Below, piece by piece: positions 36,532 through 44,168 of a DNA stretch of 46,325 nt (position 1 is its first letter; each line of letters starts with the position of its first letter). Where the stretch lies: assembly GCA_937922595.1 (NCBI GenBank), contig CALAIY010000058.1, forward strand, positions 1-46,325. The letters are read 5' to 3'. Made by a program: the position numbers and the translations under genes. The DNA comes from an uncultured Verrucomicrobiales bacterium. Its GTDB lineage: Bacteria; Verrucomicrobiota; Verrucomicrobiia; Verrucomicrobiales; DEV007. Under the pieces are notes generated by a model. The model searched no databases and was not told where the DNA came from. It was given only the letters and a program-made list of their open reading frames with translations.

Positions 36532-38298
36532 CTACCTCCGCCCAAATTTCCGATCAATCTCCTGATACGAAATCTGCACCAAAGTAGGCCGCCCTTTCGG
36601 ATTACAGTAGGGCATCTCACACTCCAGCAGATCCTCCACGAGCTGCTCAATCTCGGACTCGCTGAGCGAATCTCGCTGCCGCACCGCAATTCGGCACACC
36701 GCACCGGCCACCAGGTCGGTGCGGAGCCGTTGCGAAGTTACCCCATCGCTGGCTAACTTCAGCTCGCGCACAATTGCATCCGCAATCGCCATTGGATCGC
36801 GGTCGCTGAGAAAAGCGGGAAGACAATCGATCTTCACCGCGTTCGCACCAAATTCCTCGATCCCGATCCCCGCCTTCGAAAGCGTCTCGCGATTCTGGCG
36901 CACCAGCGCGAAATCCTTCGGCGGCAGCTCCAACGTCACCGGCACGAGAAGCGGCTGCGCATCAGTAGTGCCATTTTTTAAATCGCTCTGCACCCGCTCG
37001 AAAAGCACCCGCTCGTGCGCCGCACGCTGATCAAGCAGCACCAGCCCCTCATCCGAGCGCAACAGAATCGTCCCCTTCCCCAGCACCCCAATCGTCTCAA
37101 AAACAGGTTTTACCGGCTCAGGAATCGTTGCAGGAAGATCCGGCATCGGCTCCACAGGAATGACTTCTTTCGCAAATTCCCGCTGCGGCTCGACAAAGGG
37201 ATCCGCTGCCGGAACCCTCGGCTTCTCAACGGGTGCCTGCACCGGCCGCTCAACCTTTGGCAATTCCGGCACCACTTCCACCACGCGCTCCTCGTGCGGT
37301 CGAAGCTGCGAAGTCGTATGCGCTTGCAGCGCAGCCGTCACCGCCTCGGCCACCATGTCCCGCACTTTGTTGCCATGCCGGAACCGCACCTCGCGTTTTG
37401 CCGGGTGCACGTTCACATCGACCTCCGCAGGTGGCACCGTGAGGAAAAGATACGTCACCGGATACTGCCCCTTCGGCAGAGCCCCACGATAGCCCTCCCG
37501 TAATCCGTAAGTCACTTGAGCGTTATCAATCGGGCGCCGGTTCATGAAAACCAGCTGTCCGACTTTTCCAGAACGCGTGAGCCCCGGTCCCGAAATCAAC
37601 CCTGCTACCGAATATCCATCCCCACCATTGAGCTCGATCGGGATCAATCCGCTGGCCAGCGCCGCACCCGCGAGTCCCCTCACTCGCTCCAAGCGATCCT
37701 TCGCCGGAGCAAGCTGGAAGCACACCCGATCATTATGCACCAGCGTAAATGCCACCTCCGGATATGCCGCCGCATGCAATCGCACCTGATGCTCCACATG
37801 GCCAAATTCCGTCGATTCCGTCCTCAAAAATTTCCTCCGCGCCGGGACATTGTAAAAAAGATCACGCACCTCGATCTGTGTCCCCGGCGGCTCGCCCGAA
37901 TCTCCCACGGAAACCACCACTCCCCCATCCACCACCACCGCCGTGCCCGCATCCGCCCCCCTCTCCCGCGTCACCAAGGAAAATCTTCCTACACTCGCAA
38001 TACTCGGCAGCGCCTCTCCTCGAAACCCCAAGGTGTAAATCGACTCCAAGTCATCTGATGAACGAAGCTTACTCGTCGCATGTCGCTCGAGCGCCATCTC
38101 CGCATCCGCGCGTCCCATTCCCGAACCATCATCCACCACCCGAATGAGCGCACTCCCCCCCTTCCTCACAACGACCTCCACTTTTCTCGCCCCCGCATCA
38201 ATAGCATTCTCTACCAACTCCTTCACCACCGATGCCGGCCGCTCCACGACCTCTCCCGCAGCCACCTGACTCGCCAGAATATCGGGTAAAACTTGCAC
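36532..38298 (-). CDS. mutL: DNA mismatch repair protein MutL
   Basis: 588 residues from GTG at 38296-38298. No other ATG, GTG or TTG lies between it and the upstream in-frame stop, so the N-terminus is a few residues shorter than usual. The GHKL ATPase domain has LVENAIDAG (29-36), VDDGSGMG (55-62) and TLGFRGEALPS. A Pro-rich linker (about 340-400) leads to the C-terminal domain. The endonuclease metal motif reads DQRAAHERVLFE (423-434) where endonuclease-type MutL proteins have DQHA-x2-E-x4-E. The C-terminal CPHGRP-type motif reads CNPKGRP (565-571). It couples mismatch recognition by MutS to strand removal. No mutS is seen in the window. Confidence 0.95.
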   Translation of the reverse strand: MQVLPDILASQVAAGEVVERPASVVKELVENAIDAGARKVEVVVRKGGSALIRVVDDGSGMGRADAEMALERHATSKLRSSDDLESIYTLGFRGEALPSIASVGRFSLVTRERGADAGTAVVVDGGVVVSVGDSGEPPGTQIEVRDLFYNVPARRKFLRTESTEFGHVEHQVRLHAAAYPEVAFTLVHNDRVCFQLAPAKDRLERVRGLAGAALASGLIPIELNGGDGYSVAGLISGPGLTRSGKVGQLVFMNRRPIDNAQVTYGLREGYRGALPKGQYPVTYLFLTVPPAEVDVNVHPAKREVRFRHGNKVRDMVAEAVTAALQAHTTSQLRPHEERVVEVVPELPKVERPVQAPVEKPRVPAADPFVEPQREFAKEVIPVEPMPDLPATIPEPVKPVFETIGVLGKGTILLRSDEGLVLLDQRAAHERVLFERVQSDLKNGTTDAQPLLVPVTLELPPKDFALVRQNRETLSKAGIGIEEFGANAVKIDCLPAFLSDRDPMAIADAIVRELKLASDGVTSQRLRTDLVAGAVCRIAVRQRDSLSESEIEQLVEDLLECEMPYCNPKGRPTLVQISYQEIDRKFGRR

Positions 38299-38404
38299 CC
38301 GCGCGGGTTCTTGGTTGGCTACAGCGTCGATACGATTCTTTACGTTTAGTTAATATTTAATAGTCGTGGAGTTTTTTAATCGACTTTACGACAAAAAAAG
38401 ACAA

Positions 38405-38432
38405 TTATCAGCAATCTCGTTCCTATTATAAT
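38405..38432 (+). promoter_or_regulatory. Sigma-70-type promoter for the IscA-like gene
   Basis: A perfect TATAAT (38427-38432) with ttatca (38405-38410; 4 of 6 match TTGACA) at 16-bp spacing, in an A+T-rich gap between mutL and the IscA-like gene. It would give a leader of about 35 nt. Confidence 0.55.
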
Positions 38433-38474
38433 AGTTCGGACGGTGTCCCTTCCACATCTCCAACGACCATCCCC

Positions 38475-38867
38475 ATGATTACGGTAACTGACAGCGCCGT
38501 CAAACACCTCAAGCACCTTCTCACCGAGAAGGACGCTACCCCCGCGCAAGGATTAAGGCTTTTCGTCCAAAAAGGCGGATGCGCCGGCCACCAGTACGCG
38601 ATGGCCGTCCGCGATCCCGAGCCCGATGACACCGTGATCGAGCGCGAAGGAGTAAAAGTCTTTATCGAAGCCGAAAGCCTTCCATTTCTGGACGGATCTG
38701 AAGTCGATTACGAGAACTCTTTAAACGATTCCGGCTTCAAAATAATCAACCCTAACGCCGCTCGCAGCTGCGGCTGCGGCACTTCATTCGAGCCAACCAC
38801 CACCGACGAGCCCCCGACCTACGATTCTTCACTGGACGGAACAGTTTGCGGCTCTACGGAAGACTAA
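38475..38867 (+). CDS. IscA/ErpA/HesB-family iron-sulfur carrier with C-terminal extension
   Basis: 130 residues, about 20 more than the usual A-type carrier. The three conserved cysteines are Cys36 (KGGCAGHQY), Cys99 and Cys101 (RSCGCGTSF). The fold signatures GLRLFVQKGG and the DYENSLNDSGFKIINPNA strand pair are clear. It carries or assembles Fe-S clusters for delivery to apo-proteins. The tail after residue 104 is Thr/Pro/Asp-rich and has one extra Cys (Cys125) near the end, not part of the usual set. A good promoter lies upstream. Confidence 0.93.
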   Translation: MITVTDSAVKHLKHLLTEKDATPAQGLRLFVQKGGCAGHQYAMAVRDPEPDDTVIEREGVKVFIEAESLPFLDGSEVDYENSLNDSGFKIINPNAARSCGCGTSFEPTTTDEPPTYDSSLDGTVCGSTED

Positions 38868-38927
38868 GCACACCCACCCTTCCAACCCCTCCACCTCAAC
38901 TTGCGCTCAAACCTCCATGTCGAATTC

Positions 38928-39716
38928 ATGAGAAGCCCCGGCAGCTTCTCAAGTGGCGGGCGTGCCGTAGTAGCGAAGCGCACCGACGCATCTCTCTTCT
39001 GGTGGACCATCCTAATCACCCTCCTCCTCGGGATCACCACTCTCTCGTGGTTTTTCAGCATCTACATCTTCGCCCACCCGGAGAAGCCGCTGAACTACTC
39101 CATTCTCACCAAGCTCGAAAAACTAGAGCCTCCCAAGCAGTTTTCTGCACTAAACGTCCCCTCAGGCCCATTCCTCACGCCCAAGGCCGCCTACGCCAAA
39201 TATTTCGGCCTCACCGAGCCCCTCCTAGACATTGATAATAGCCGCCTGAAGCGCCGCTACATCCAGAACTACGAGACCGACACCCCCACCTACCTCCGGG
39301 GCACATACCGAATCTACCAGGTGCGGAAACTCACTAAAGACGACGTATTCTCCTCAGGGCTCATCGTTCGCGCACGCGCTCACGACTACCCCACAGTCGT
39401 CGCAGAATTCCTTTTCCCCACCAAATCTGCACTGGATGCAGATCAGCAGAAAATCTTCACCGTTGGCGATGATCTTCAGCTCAATCGAAACAGCACCTTC
39501 GCCTCCCTTCTTCACGTAGAGAAACTTCCCGAAGACAACCTCTGCTTCACCCTCGTCCCCCTCGCCTACGGCACCTTCGAAGTACCCGGAACCGGCCAAC
39601 TCTCGCTTGCCCCACCCGCGGAACTGAATCTCGCCGGCACCTGGCCGATCACCGACGAAGCAGTCGGCACAGGATTACCCACCCCTGAAGTGGCGCGCTC
39701 CGCCCCCAGAGAATAG
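38928..39716 (+). CDS. Membrane-anchored protein of unknown function
   Basis: 262 residues from ATG at 38928; a TTG at 38901 is also in frame. A basic N-terminus is followed by one membrane segment (about 24-46, LFWWTILITLLLGITTLSWFF), then a soluble periplasmic domain with PLNYSILTKLEKLEPPKQF, TYLRGTYRIYQVRKLT and several beta strands up to FTLVPLAYGTFEVPG. No known family is recognised. It follows the IscA-like gene at 60 bp and is followed by a zinc-ribbon gene, so the three may be one transcript. Confidence 0.8.
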   Translation: MRSPGSFSSGGRAVVAKRTDASLFWWTILITLLLGITTLSWFFSIYIFAHPEKPLNYSILTKLEKLEPPKQFSALNVPSGPFLTPKAAYAKYFGLTEPLLDIDNSRLKRRYIQNYETDTPTYLRGTYRIYQVRKLTKDDVFSSGLIVRARAHDYPTVVAEFLFPTKSALDADQQKIFTVGDDLQLNRNSTFASLLHVEKLPEDNLCFTLVPLAYGTFEVPGTGQLSLAPPAELNLAGTWPITDEAVGTGLPTPEVARSAPRE

Positions 39717-39747
39717 AGAAAACCGCTCATCGAACCTCCGATTCCAC

Positions 39748-40116
39748 ATGCCCATTCCACCAAAACGTTCCGGCCCACCAAGGCGCCTCGTTGGCGATGA
39801 TGAGTCCGCCGCCATTCCCGTAAATCTCAATACCGCGAAGCCACAGCGACGTCCATCCTCCTCGGAAGGAGGAGGACTCGCCCGCATTCCCTCTCCAACG
39901 AAGAGCCCCGCTGCAGCAGCCGCTGCCCCTCAGCCAAACGTCTGGATAATCGCCGAAACAACCATAAACTGCCCCCACTGCGGCAGCGGCAATTTTCAAC
40001 TCCGAAAGGGAGACACAAATGCCCTCGTCTGCGATCAATGCACCCGCATCGAATGGTTTGTGGGCGAGCCCCAATTCGGACCGCCACCGCCAGAGAAAAT
40101 CCCAAAGCCGCGCTAA
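39748..40116 (+). CDS. Small zinc-ribbon protein with Pro-rich head
   Basis: 122 residues. The first 65 are basic and rich in Pro, Ser and Ala. The ribbon CPHCGSG and CDQC (about 75-97) lies in the second half, followed by a Pro-rich tail ending in KIPKPR. It has the same build as the protein encoded at 32886 but no clear sequence identity outside the Cys pairs. Possibly a nucleic-acid- or protein-binding adaptor. Confidence 0.72.
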   Translation: MPIPPKRSGPPRRLVGDDESAAIPVNLNTAKPQRRPSSSEGGGLARIPSPTKSPAAAAAAPQPNVWIIAETTINCPHCGSGNFQLRKGDTNALVCDQCTRIEWFVGEPQFGPPPPEKIPKPR

Positions 40117-40147
40117 CGCCAGCGAGTAGCCGCCACCCTATGCGGGA

Positions 40148-40180
40148 GCGCTTTCATTCCCCGGAATCCCGGAAAAGCGC
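40148..40180. repeat. Nested inverted repeat over the end of the RsmA-Nudix gene
   Basis: Outer arms gcgcttt (40148-40154) and aaagcgc (40174-40180) enclose an inner attcc/ggaat hairpin. The structure covers the stop codon (40154-40156). No T run follows on either strand. Confidence 0.5.
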
Positions 40181-41482
40181 CCAGCATTCCAAAAAACCTC
40201 CCGCAAAATCTTGCGGGCGCTTTTCTACCCAATCGCTGATTACAGCGATTGGAAAAAACGCACCCGTCTCCACTTCGCTACAAGGATAGCGAAGCTTCAC
40301 TTTTTTCCCGACACTCGCCCGGTACAACTGGACGTGCTCCTGTCCGGTCGATTCACTCGGAGGCAGTTTCCCAATCCCGGTCAATTCGACACCCGTAAGC
40401 CCGAGTTCCTCCTCAAGCTCTCGCTCCGCCGCCGCTCCATAATCCTCGCCACTATCCAAGTGCCCCGCAGCACTACTATCCCACACCCCGGGATGGATAT
40501 CCTTGAGCTGAGAGCGCTTCTGAAGAAACAACTCTCCTGCAGGATTGAAAACGAAGAGGTGAACCGCCCGATGGATCAATCCCTGCGCGTGCACCTCTCC
40601 TCGCGTCGCCTGCCCCGTCACCTCATCGGCCATATCCACGACATCGAAAACCTCTTCTGAATCTTGCGGCAGCGCCTTCAGCGGATTCTCATCATATTGA
40701 TTCGTCACCGAAATCCAATCTTCAAGCGTCAGCTCTTCAGCACGCGCTGTAGGCGAAATATCAAGCGGTGCCGGCGGCGGCGGGAGAAGCTTACGAAGCT
40801 GCTTACGCCGCTGGCCGAAGCCCATTTTCACCAGCCTCCGGAATAGCATTTCATCAAAAACGGGCAACTCCCCAGGCGTCCGCTTTTCCAGAATAAGCAC
40901 ATCAGAATCCACTGCCGGGCGCGGAAAGAAGCACCCCGGCGGAACAGTCTTCGAACGCTTCGGCCGCCAACCACTCTGCACATAAAGTGTAAGCACACCA
41001 TAATCCTTGGTGCGAGGCACCGCCCGAAGCCGATCTCCCACCTCTTTTTGAAGCATAAATACCGCGCGTTCAGCTGGTGACGGAGAGTCGAGAAACGTCT
41101 TCATAATCGCCCCTGCCGATGAATACGGCAAGTTTCCAATCACTTTCACCGGAGCCTCCGCAAAGAGCGGACGCACATCGTGCTGCACGGCATCGCACTC
41201 CACCACCTCCACACTCGGATCGTCCGCATACTTCCGGCGCAAGCGCGATGCCAGCCGCGTGTCCATTTCCAAGAGAAGGAGTTTGTGGCACTTGCCCACG
41301 ATATGCTCAGTCAGTGCACCGAGCCCCGGTCCGATCTCAACCACCGTGTCCTCCTTCCGAATATCAAGCAGATCAACAATCCCCGAAGAAACAGCGGCAT
41401 CGGAAAGGAAGTTTTGCCCCATACGGCGGCTTGGCAATACGCCGATAGCATCAAGGGCTTCGCGGACTTCGGTGGGGGTCAT
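40154..41482 (-). CDS. rsmA: RsmA (KsgA) 16S rRNA dimethyltransferase fused to a Nudix hydrolase
   Basis: 442 residues. The first 265 are a complete RsmA/KsgA: RRMGQNFLSD (19-28), the SAM loop EIGPGLGALTEH (49-60), and the catalytic NLPYSSAG (117-124), with FFPRPAVDS (185-193). It dimethylates two adenines near the 3' end of 16S rRNA. A linker (about 266-295) leads to a Nudix domain with GLIHRAVHLFVF and a perfect Nudix box, GHLDSGEDYGAAAERELEEELGL (340-362), matching G-x5-E-x7-R-E-U-x-E-E-x-G-U; it is closest in look to YfcD/IDI-like Nudix. The fusion is one continuous frame with no internal start of note. RsmA alone is normally about 270 residues. The Nudix substrate is unknown. Confidence 0.92.
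   Translation of the reverse strand: MTPTEVREALDAIGVLPSRRMGQNFLSDAAVSSGIVDLLDIRKEDTVVEIGPGLGALTEHIVGKCHKLLLLEMDTRLASRLRRKYADDPSVEVVECDAVQHDVRPLFAEAPVKVIGNLPYSSAGAIMKTFLDSPSPAERAVFMLQKEVGDRLRAVPRTKDYGVLTLYVQSGWRPKRSKTVPPGCFFPRPAVDSDVLILEKRTPGELPVFDEMLFRRLVKMGFGQRRKQLRKLLPPPPAPLDISPTARAEELTLEDWISVTNQYDENPLKALPQDSEEVFDVVDMADEVTGQATRGEVHAQGLIHRAVHLFVFNPAGELFLQKRSQLKDIHPGVWDSSAAGHLDSGEDYGAAAERELEEELGLTGVELTGIGKLPPSESTGQEHVQLYRASVGKKVKLRYPCSEVETGAFFPIAVISDWVEKRPQDFAGGFLECWALFRDSGE
40191..40217 (-). terminator. Intrinsic-terminator-like hairpin inside the coding end of the RsmA-Nudix gene
   Basis: On the minus strand, stem cccgcaa and ttgcggg (40217-40211 and 40206-40200) with a 4-nt loop, followed by agg and six T (40196-40191). 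It sits about 35 bp before the stop codon. Transcripts ending here would lack the stop codon. Confidence 0.45.
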
Positions 41483-41545
41483 AGATTGATTTCATAGCGC
41501 GCTCCCCCGCTTGCCGCCACACCAGATCCGGGGGATCTTACCGCA

Positions 41546-42133
41546 ATGCTCACCCTGGCCACCAAAATCACAATCGGGCGAATCCTCCTAGTGCCCATTT
41601 TTGTGATTTGCGCACTCTACTATGGGAAGAGCCTACGCGAAGGCGCACCGGACGCCGCCTGGCGCTGGGCCGCCGTTGCCATATTCACCCTCGCCGCAGT
41701 CTCCGATGGGATCGATGGCTACATCGCTCGGAAATACAATCAGGATTCCCGACTCGGCCAGCTACTCGATCCAATTGCAGACAAATCACTCATCCTCGCC
41801 GCGCTTATCACCCTGAGCGCGGTGAACTGGCCCGGCGGTTTCCCCCTGTGGTTCCCCGTCATCGTCATCGCCCGCGATATTATCACCATCTCCGGCACAT
41901 TTATTGTGAACCACCTTGCCGGACACGTCGAAGTCGTACCGCACTGGAGCGGAAAAGCCGCCACCGTCTCAATGTTCTTCGCCATCGGCTGGCCACTCCT
42001 CGGAGGAGCCGCCCTCACGGGGATACCAGTCGAAGTCCCCTCGATTATCGTCGGACTCCTCGTCGTCGGCTCCGGTGCATTTTACGCCTACCAGGGATTT
42101 CTCCAGGTCGACGCCGCCGACGATAAGAAATAG
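41546..42133 (+). CDS. pgsA: CDP-diacylglycerol-glycerol-3-phosphate 3-phosphatidyltransferase
   Basis: 195 residues, normal PgsA length. The CDP-alcohol phosphotransferase signature D-x2-D-G-x2-A-R-x8-G-x3-D-x3-D is complete in SDGIDGYIARKYNQDSRLGQ plus LLDPIADK. The N-terminus MLTLATKITIGRILLVPIFV matches PgsA. Five or six membrane segments. It makes phosphatidylglycerol phosphate, the first step to phosphatidylglycerol and cardiolipin, at the inner membrane. It is divergent from the RsmA-Nudix gene (63-bp gap) and followed by der at 55 bp. Confidence 0.94.
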   Translation: MLTLATKITIGRILLVPIFVICALYYGKSLREGAPDAAWRWAAVAIFTLAAVSDGIDGYIARKYNQDSRLGQLLDPIADKSLILAALITLSAVNWPGGFPLWFPVIVIARDIITISGTFIVNHLAGHVEVVPHWSGKAATVSMFFAIGWPLLGGAALTGIPVEVPSIIVGLLVVGSGAFYAYQGFLQVDAADDKK

Positions 42134-42188
42134 TCTTCAGTCTTCCCCCTTTCGCCACGCACGATTCCGCGCTAAGCCTTCCCGTCCC

Positions 42189-43616
42189 ATGCCTACCGTC
42201 GCTCTCGTCGGCCGACCCAACGTCGGTAAATCAGCCCTTTTCAACCGCCTTGCCGGTCGTCGGATCTCTATCGTCCACGACCAGCCCGGCGTCACCCGTG
42301 ATCGTATCACCGCGACCTGCGAAAAAGGCCCCTTCCCTTTCGATCTCATCGACACCGGAGGCATCGGCGGCGGCGCCGATGAATCATTCTCCCAAGAAGT
42401 CGAGACCGAAGTCGCCATCGCCAGGGAAACCGCCGACATCATCTTGTTCGTCATGGACGGGCGCGAAGGATTACACCCCGTCGATGAAGAGCTTGCCCGG
42501 AAGCTAAGACGAGGCACCACCGCCGTAATCCCAGTCGTCAATAAGCTCGACCACCTGGAGCTCGAAAATCACGAAGCCGAGTTCTCCCGCCTCGGCTTCG
42601 AAGAATCCCCCGCCGCCGTGAGCGCCGCCCACGGCGTGGGTATGGAGCGCCTACTCGATCGCATCATCGATAAATTTACTGAGCTCGGCGTCGATGCCGA
42701 AGCCCTCGCCACCGCCCGCGAGCATCCCGATGGCATGGCCGCAATGCGCATCGCCATCGTCGGCAAGCCCAACGCAGGAAAATCCTCCCTGATCAATGCG
42801 ATCATGAAGGATCAGCGCACCATCGTAAGCGACGTCGCCGGCACCACCCGCGACGCCGTAGACATCCCCTACTCCCGAGGCGACCGGGACTACGTCCTCA
42901 TCGACACCGCCGGTATCCGCACGAAAAACCAACGCGATAGCACCGTGGAAGTCTTCTCCGCCATGCGCACCGAGAAGAGCATCCACCGCGCCCACATGTG
43001 CGTCCTCGTCATCGACGCCGCCCGAGGCATCTCTGCCCAGGACCGTAAGATCGCCCGTATCATCCTCGCCGCCGGCAAACCCTGCGTCGTCGTGATGAAT
43101 AAATTCGACCTCTACCACCCCGAGGATAAATTCCGCGAGCGCCTGGAAATGCTCACCAAAGACACTGCCCAGGATCTATTCTTTCTTCATTACGCCCCGC
43201 AGATCGCCGTCTCGGCAAAAGATCGCGAATTCATCAACCAAGTATTCAAAGGGATCGAAAGAGTTCGTAAGGCAGCAGTAAACGCACCCACCACCGCGTT
43301 CCTCAATACGATGCTCGAAGACGCCATGCGCGCCTACCCCCCGCCCGCCCGGAAAAGCGGCCACCACCTCAAGCTCTACTACGCGACCCTCGCGAAGAAA
43401 GAAGTGCCCACCCCAATGCCGGTCCCCCGCTTCGTTCTCTTCGTGAACAAGCGACTCTACCTATCCCAGAACTACAAAAAGTACCTGGAAAACGAGATCC
43501 GCAAAGTCTCCCCCTTCACCGGCCTTCCAATTATCTTCGACGTCCGCGAAAAGAAAAAGAAGGACGCCAAGCAAGGTAAGACCTCGATTCCTCCTGAATT
43601 GCTCGCCGAAGGCTAG
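42189..43616 (+). CDS. der: Ribosome-assembly GTPase Der (EngA)
   Basis: 475 residues from ATG at 42189; the frame is open upstream into pgsA but resemblance begins at MPTVALVGRPNVGKS. Two tandem GTPase domains: the first with GRPNVGKS (8-15), DTGG (55-58) and NKLD (118-121); the second with GKPNAGKSS (192-200), DTAGI and NKFD. A KH-like C-terminal domain follows, with a HHLKLYYATLAKKEVPTP strand and VLFVNKRLYLSQNYKKYLEN. A Lys-rich tail ends the protein. It acts in 50S subunit maturation. The stop (TAG) overlaps the stop of the convergent TetR-like remnant by 3 of 4 bases. Confidence 0.97.
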   Translation: MPTVALVGRPNVGKSALFNRLAGRRISIVHDQPGVTRDRITATCEKGPFPFDLIDTGGIGGGADESFSQEVETEVAIARETADIILFVMDGREGLHPVDEELARKLRRGTTAVIPVVNKLDHLELENHEAEFSRLGFEESPAAVSAAHGVGMERLLDRIIDKFTELGVDAEALATAREHPDGMAAMRIAIVGKPNAGKSSLINAIMKDQRTIVSDVAGTTRDAVDIPYSRGDRDYVLIDTAGIRTKNQRDSTVEVFSAMRTEKSIHRAHMCVLVIDAARGISAQDRKIARIILAAGKPCVVVMNKFDLYHPEDKFRERLEMLTKDTAQDLFFLHYAPQIAVSAKDREFINQVFKGIERVRKAAVNAPTTAFLNTMLEDAMRAYPPPARKSGHHLKLYYATLAKKEVPTPMPVPRFVLFVNKRLYLSQNYKKYLENEIRKVSPFTGLPIIFDVREKKKKDAKQGKTSIPPELLAEG

Positions 43617-43768
43617 AGCACCGCCTCACACGCGCTCTCTCCCACCCTCACGATCCACGCCGAATCCCGCTTCAGGGCGGCCACACCCATGGCGCCCTCA
43701 AGCGCCGCGTAGATAAGCAACGCCTTCTCGGGCGAGCCACCTCTCCCCATCGCTTCCTCAAGCCAAAT
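43613..43768 (-). pseudogene. C-terminal remnant of a TetR-type regulator
   Basis: On the minus strand about 50 residues read WLEEAMGRGGSPEKALLIYA, then ALEGAMGVAALKRDSA, then WIVRVGESACEAVL and stop. This looks like the last two helices of a TetR-family ligand-binding domain. The DNA-binding half is absent: upstream sequence is the SDR remnant in the opposite direction. The identity rests on helix pattern and on its position head-to-head with an SDR remnant, a common regulator-target layout. Confidence 0.5.
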
Positions 43769-43962
43769 GAGGTTCGCATCTACGAAATCCGCATCAACGC
43801 AGTCTCTCCGGCCGTCGTCGTCAACGCTTTCCACCCAATCGGTCGCGTCGGCCAGCCCTCAGACATCCCCCCTCCATCGATCTCCTCCTCAGCAACGACA
43901 CGGCATGGGTCACCGGCGCTATCTGGGACATCGATGGCGGCGTCACCCCAGGTCGTAACTAA
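43766..43962 (+). pseudogene. C-terminal remnant of a short-chain dehydrogenase (SDR), frameshifted
   Basis: Frame 2 reads [20 protein letters not shown], then [14 protein letters not shown]. Frame 1 then continues [20 protein letters not shown] and DGGVTPGRN with stop TAA at 43960-43962. Both pieces are the usual end of an SDR protein (INAVSPG, GRxGxPxDI, WVTG, DGG). The shift falls on a run of six C (43867-43872); one more C restores a perfect frame. The NAD-binding and catalytic parts (Rossmann Gly motif, YxxxK) are missing, so the gene is dead. Confidence 0.75.
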
Positions 43963-43982
43963 TAGAACTTCCGATACATAAA

Positions 43983-44144
43983 AGAAAAGATCTCGAAAAA
44001 CCTCCTAAGCTCGGAGAACTCCAACCCAAGGCCACTAAAGCCTTCTGAAACTACGATCAGGCAGCCCTCGCAGACAAGGCCATCCCGAAAAAATACAAGG
44101 AGCGTATGGCCATCGCCGTCGCTCTCCGCACCATCACAGAATTT
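43983..44144 (+). pseudogene. N-terminal remnant of a carboxymuconolactone decarboxylase/AhpD-like gene
   Basis: The frame reads RKDLEKPPKLGELQPKATKAF, then a TGA (44046-44048) where relatives have Trp, then NYDQAALADKAIPKKYKERM and AIAVALRT. This is the start of the CMD/AhpD-like family. The similarity ends just before the expected CxYC active site. The start codon is also missing (ata near 43978). Start loss, a nonsense change and 3' truncation together show a pseudogene. Confidence 0.65.
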
Positions 44145-44168
44145 ATCCTCGGGCGGTTTTTTTTCTTT

